Source of the DNA: Candidatus Luteimonas excrementigallinarum
Lineage (GTDB): Bacteria > Pseudomonadota > Gammaproteobacteria > Xanthomonadales > Xanthomonadaceae
Length of the DNA stretch: 8,924 bases
Assembly (NCBI GenBank): GCA_019115725.1
Contig: DXCY01000210.1
Span: 1-8,924, forward strand
Reading direction: 5' to 3'
Shown here in pieces: positions 5,683-8,924 of this stretch; the stretch's first letter is position 1; every line of letters starts with the position of its first letter. The notes below the pieces were generated by a model, which was given only the letters and a program-made list of their open reading frames with translations, made no database searches and was not told the origin of the DNA. Position numbers and translations under genes: made by a program.

Positions 5683-7044
5683 TCAGCGTTGGACCAGTTG
5701 CAGGATGTCGTTGTAGAACGCCAGTCCCATCAGGCTGGCCAGCAGCGCGAGCCCAACATACTGCCCGGCGACCATGGCACGATCGCTTAACGGGCTGCCC
5801 TTGACCAACTCGATAAGGTAATACAGGAGGTGTCCGCCATCCAAGAGCGGGATTGGCAGCAGGTTGAGGATTGCCAGGCTCAGTGAGAGCAGGGCCAGGA
5901 TGGTCAGGTACCAGGCGACGCCCTGGCTGGCATAGGCATTGGTGGCGCGGGCGATGGTGATCGGGCCCGCCACGGTGTTCTCGATCGCGACCCGGCCGCT
6001 GAACGCGCGTCCGATCATTCCCACCAGCTGCCCGGTCAGGTGCGCGGTTTCGCGCAGAGCGGCGGGTACGGCAGCCACCGGTCCATAGCGCTGCATGGCG
6101 TCCTTCGGCGGCGCCTGGCCGCGGTCGGAGTGGATGCCCAGCACCCAGAAATCGCCGCGCTCGGGGTCTTCCATCAGCGCGGGCACCAGCTCCAGAGCCA
6201 GCCGCTCGCCATCGCGCTCCACTTCCACCATGGCGTGGCCGCCCTGGGCGCCCAGGGCCTGTACCAGCGGGCCGACCTGTTCGAAAGTCTCGACGCGCTG
6301 GCCGTCGATGGCGGTGATGCGGTCACCTTCGACCAGCACGCCGTCAGCCGGGGAGTCCGGCTGGATTCCACCGATCACCGGCGGCAGCAGCAGATGCCGG
6401 GGCAGCAGGCCGATCGAGGGCAGCAGGTGGCGGTCATCCATGTCGGCCGGCAGGCGCGACAGGGGCAGGATGCGGGTGCGCGGATTGCCGTTGGCGTCAA
6501 TCACCTGCACCGGTACATCGCTGCGGTCCAGCGCAGCGGGGAGCAGGGCCAGCTGCACTTCGTTCCAGGTCGGGGTCTGGCGATCGCCCACGGCCTGGAT
6601 GCTGTCGCCGCGCTCCAGCCCGGCTTCGGCGGCCAGCCCCTGGGCCACGCCGGCCACCGGGGCGTAATCGGGCCGGCCGACGACGAACATCGCCCACAGC
6701 AGGGCAACGCACAGGATCAGGTTGGCGGCCGGACCGGCGATCACGATCGCGATGCGCTGCCACACCGACTTGCGGTTGAATGCCTGCGAGGCTTCTTCCT
6801 CGGCTACCGGCGTCTCGCGCTCGTCCAGCATTTTCACGTAGCCGCCCAGGGGAATCGCGGCGATCACGTATTCGGTGCCGTCCCGGCCGCGGCGCGACCA
6901 CAGCGGACGCCCGAACCCGATGGAAAAACGCAGCACCTTGACCCCGTTGCGACGGGCCACCCAGTAATGGCCGAACTCGTGGAACGTCACGAGCACGCCG
7001 AGGCTGACGATCAGCCACCAGACGGAGCCGAGGAAGGAGGTCAT
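5683..7044 (-). CDS. rseP: RIP zinc metalloprotease RseP (site-2 protease)
   Basis: RseP is an inner-membrane M50 (site-2) protease. In E. coli it makes the second cut in the anti-sigma factor RseA after DegS, freeing sigma-E, and it also clears remnant signal peptides. The protein is 453 residues (E. coli 450). The zinc site HEFGH is at 22-26 (H22, E23, H26) in the first membrane segment. The third ligand is D402 in LLDGGH (400-405), the same number as in E. coli. GGYVKMLDE (67-75) and AGPAAN (103-108) are family motifs. Membrane segments lie at about 5-21, 98-122, 376-397 and 427-445. Two tandem PDZ domains cover about 126-200 and 220-292, facing the periplasm. The ATG at 7044 puts HEFGH at the family position; no clear Shine-Dalgarno site precedes it. 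It sits between dxr and bamA, 46 nt after dxr. The active site is intact, so it should be functional. Confidence 0.97.
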   Translation of the reverse strand: MTSFLGSVWWLIVSLGVLVTFHEFGHYWVARRNGVKVLRFSIGFGRPLWSRRGRDGTEYVIAAIPLGGYVKMLDERETPVAEEEASQAFNRKSVWQRIAIVIAGPAANLILCVALLWAMFVVGRPDYAPVAGVAQGLAAEAGLERGDSIQAVGDRQTPTWNEVQLALLPAALDRSDVPVQVIDANGNPRTRILPLSRLPADMDDRHLLPSIGLLPRHLLLPPVIGGIQPDSPADGVLVEGDRITAIDGQRVETFEQVGPLVQALGAQGGHAMVEVERDGERLALELVPALMEDPERGDFWVLGIHSDRGQAPPKDAMQRYGPVAAVPAALRETAHLTGQLVGMIGRAFSGRVAIENTVAGPITIARATNAYASQGVAWYLTILALLSLSLAILNLLPIPLLDGGHLLYYLIELVKGSPLSDRAMVAGQYVGLALLASLMGLAFYNDILQLVQR

Positions 7045-7090
7045 GGGCGGGAAATCACGTGTTCAGCAGGACAGGCGGGCGGGGAAATGA

Positions 7091-8278
7091 TCATGACGAG
7101 GAGCGAGCGTACCGGGGCAGGGCCGCATGTGCGACCCGCCGCGCCTGTTCATCCGCGTCGCGCAGCGCTTCCAGCGAGGTGGCCGGTGTCTGGGGCAGGG
7201 CGGCCAGGGCCCCTTCCACCACGCTGGCAATGTCGAGGAACCGGATCCGGCGCTCCAGGAAGGCGGAGACCGCCACCTCGTTGGCCGCGTTGAGGGTTGC
7301 CGGTGCGGTGCCACCGCTCTCCATGGCCTGACGGGCCAGGGTCAGGCACGGGAAGGTGGCCTCGTCCGGAGCCTCGAACTCCAGTTGCCCGTGGGCCCGC
7401 AGGTCCAGCCTGCCGACGCCCGAATCGATGCGCTCCGGCCAGCCCAGCCCCACGGCCAGTGCCGTGCGCATATCGGGCAGGCCCATCTGCGCCAGGGTGG
7501 AACCGTCGTCGAATTCAACCAGCGCGTGTACCAGGCTCTGCGGATGTACCACCACATCGATGCGATCGGCCGGCAGGCCGAACAGATGGTGGGCCTCGAT
7601 GACTTCCAGGCCCTTGTTCATCAGCGTGGCCGAATCCACGGAAATCTTCGGGCCCATCGACCACTTGGGATGGGCCACGGCCTGTTCCGGCGTGACGGCT
7701 TCCAGCTCCGCGCGGCTGCGGCCACGGAACGGGCCGCCGGAGGCGGTGAGGGTGATCGCGCGGACGCCCCGGTGCATGCGCCCATCGGGCAGGCACTGGA
7801 AGATGGCGCTGTGCTCGCTGTCGATCGGGATCACCTCGGCGCCGGCATCGCGCGCGGCGGCCATCACCAGCTCGCCAGCCAGCACCAGGGATTCCTTGTT
7901 GGCCAGCAGCAGGCGCTTGCCGGACCGTGCGGCGGCCAGGGTGGAGTCCAGTCCCGCCGCGCCGACGATCGCGGCCACCACGGTGTCGCAGGCATCGGAA
8001 GCCACCAGCTCGGCCAGTGCGGCATCGCCGGCGTGGGCCCGGGTGGGCAGTCCTGATTCAAGCAGGCCATCGCGCAGGGCCTGGAAACATGTCTGATCCG
8101 CAATGACAGCGTGATCCGGCCGATGCGTGCGGCACAGGGCCAGCAGTGCGTCCACGTTGCTGCCCGCGGCCAGGATCGTGGCCCGCATCCGCTGGGGATG
8201 GCGGGCGATCACGTCCAGCGCGGAGGCGCCGACGGAACCGGTGGCGCCCAGGACGGCAATGGAGCGGGGAGTGGCCAT
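7091..8278 (-). CDS. dxr: 1-deoxy-D-xylulose-5-phosphate reductoisomerase Dxr (IspC)
   Basis: Dxr converts 1-deoxy-D-xylulose 5-phosphate to 2-C-methyl-D-erythritol 4-phosphate with NADPH and a divalent metal. This is the committed step of the MEP isoprenoid pathway in the cytoplasm, and the target of fosmidomycin. The protein is 395 residues (E. coli 398). The NADPH-binding GATGSVG is at 11-17 and ANKES at 126-130. The metal ligands are D153 and E155 in IDSEHSAIFQ and E225 in MNKGLE, matching E. coli D150, E152 and E231. SGGPFRG (180-186), H203 in HPKWSMG and the substrate-site NK (221-222) are also present. VHPQSLVHA (244-252) is a family signature, and the C-terminal helical domain begins near 310. 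The start at 8278 lies 10 nt after the cdsA stop and puts GATGSVG right at the N-terminus. The upstream ribosome-binding signal is weak. Confidence 0.98.
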   Translation of the reverse strand: MATPRSIAVLGATGSVGASALDVIARHPQRMRATILAAGSNVDALLALCRTHRPDHAVIADQTCFQALRDGLLESGLPTRAHAGDAALAELVASDACDTVVAAIVGAAGLDSTLAAARSGKRLLLANKESLVLAGELVMAAARDAGAEVIPIDSEHSAIFQCLPDGRMHRGVRAITLTASGGPFRGRSRAELEAVTPEQAVAHPKWSMGPKISVDSATLMNKGLEVIEAHHLFGLPADRIDVVVHPQSLVHALVEFDDGSTLAQMGLPDMRTALAVGLGWPERIDSGVGRLDLRAHGQLEFEAPDEATFPCLTLARQAMESGGTAPATLNAANEVAVSAFLERRIRFLDIASVVEGALAALPQTPATSLEALRDADEQARRVAHAALPRYARSSS

Positions 8279-8288
8279 CGTTATCTGT

Positions 8289-8924
8289 TCAGAACCCCAG
8301 CCAGATCTTGCCTACGGCGAACACCGGCAGCGCGGCCAGCACCCCGTCCAGACGGTCCAGCAGGCCGCCATGGCCGGGAATCAGGTTGCCTGAATCCTTG
8401 ACCCCGGCGTGGCGCTTGAGCAGGCTTTCAAACAGGTCGCCCAGCACCGAGAAGCCGGCCGCCAGCAGGGCCACCAGCGCTACCGCGGGCAGCTGGCTGG
8501 CGGCGGCGCCGGCCAGCGGGGCGAATACCACGCCCACCACCACCGCCAGCAGCAGTCCGCCCAGCAGGCCTTCGATGGTCTTGTTGGGGCTGATGCGCGG
8601 CGCCAGCCGGCGCTCCTTGAACAGCTTGCCGCCAAAGCGGCGTCCGGCGAAATACGCCCCGGTGTCCGCCGCCCAGACGATGGCCAGGGCCAGCAGCAGC
8701 CAGCGGTGGCCGTTCGGCTCGCCGGCGTGGATCAGGCCCAGGGCGCACCAGGCCGGCACCATCACCAGGGTGCCGGCGGTGAGCTTGATCATCCGCGAGC
8801 GCGCGTCCGGCGCTGAGGCGAACTGCGGATGGCGCAGCCAGATCGCCACCAGCAGCCAGCCGATCACCGCGGCCACGCAGAACAGCTTCAGCAACACCAT
8901 CGACCCGTTCGGATCGCTGGCCGA
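8289..8924 (-). CDS. cdsA: Phosphatidate cytidylyltransferase CdsA (5' end beyond window)
   Basis: CdsA is an integral inner-membrane enzyme that makes CDP-diacylglycerol from CTP and phosphatidic acid, the branch point for all phospholipids. The last 211 residues are present and the frame stays open to the right edge. About 70 N-terminal residues are missing, judged from the usual 270-285 length. The ATG at 8900 is unlikely to be the start because the frame continues upstream and the family has further N-terminal membrane segments. Several hydrophobic segments are visible, including ones near the edge, around the WAADTGAYFAGR motif and in the alanine/valine-rich stretch before SVLGDLFESLLKR. 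The classic signature KDSGNLIPGHGGLLDRLD follows, with the conserved aspartates. The protein ends just after PVFAVGKIWLGF. It is the first visible gene of the run and is followed after 10 nt by dxr. The family often also sits beside uppS, which would lie off the right edge. Confidence 0.96.
   Translation of the reverse strand, partial: SASDPNGSMVLLKLFCVAAVIGWLLVAIWLRHPQFASAPDARSRMIKLTAGTLVMVPAWCALGLIHAGEPNGHRWLLLALAIVWAADTGAYFAGRRFGGKLFKERRLAPRISPNKTIEGLLGGLLLAVVVGVVFAPLAGAAASQLPAVALVALLAAGFSVLGDLFESLLKRHAGVKDSGNLIPGHGGLLDRLDGVLAALPVFAVGKIWLGF

Noticed and set aside
8289..8900. CdsA starting at the ATG at 8900
   Set aside because: The frame stays open to the window edge and the family needs about 70 more N-terminal residues with membrane segments, so the gene is cut by the window.
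1..8924. A previously undescribed system, mobile element, CRISPR array or RNA gene in the window
   Set aside because: Nearly all of the sequence is covered by eight recognisable, intact, tightly packed housekeeping genes. I saw no direct or inverted repeat array, no integration boundary, no composition shift and no tRNA-like or rRNA-like structure.

Overview
The window is a chromosomal block of eight essential cell-envelope genes, all on the minus strand, so transcription runs right to left from high to low coordinates. In transcription order they are cdsA (3' part only), dxr, rseP, bamA, lpxD, fabZ, lpxA and lpxB (5' part only). The DNA is very GC-rich by eye and strongly biased to G or C at third codon positions. 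Long mirror reading frames on the plus strand are a by-product of this. Gene order, the lack of an skp/ompH gene between bamA and lpxD, and the protein sequences point to a gammaproteobacterium of the Xanthomonadaceae/Lysobacteraceae type (Xanthomonas, Stenotrophomonas, Lysobacter or Luteimonas relatives). Genus cannot be settled from this sequence alone.

Right part (about 5683-8924): cdsA makes CDP-diacylglycerol for phospholipid synthesis. dxr makes 2-C-methyl-D-erythritol 4-phosphate, the first committed step to isoprenoids and hence to undecaprenyl phosphate. rseP is the intramembrane site-2 protease that releases the envelope-stress sigma factor. Spacers are 10 nt (cdsA-dxr), 46 nt (dxr-rseP) and 71 nt (rseP-bamA).

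Left part (1-5611): bamA encodes the outer-membrane protein insertase. It is followed by the early lipid A genes lpxD, fabZ, lpxA and lpxB, packed with a 28-nt gap, a 4-nt ATGA overlap, a 1-nt gap and another 4-nt ATGA overlap. FabZ acts on the 3-hydroxyacyl-ACP pool that LpxA and LpxD draw on for lipid A. LpxB then condenses two sugars into the lipid A disaccharide. Together the genes supply the lipids, carrier precursors, assembly machine and stress sensing of the outer membrane.

No mobile elements, CRISPR arrays, RNA genes, pseudogenes or frameshifts were seen, and there is no gene-free stretch longer than 71 nt. I did not find a new biological system. The points most worth a second look are within known proteins. 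BamA has a proline-rich, two-cysteine segment at the start of predicted extracellular loop 6. LpxA has methionine at the residue that sets acyl-chain length.
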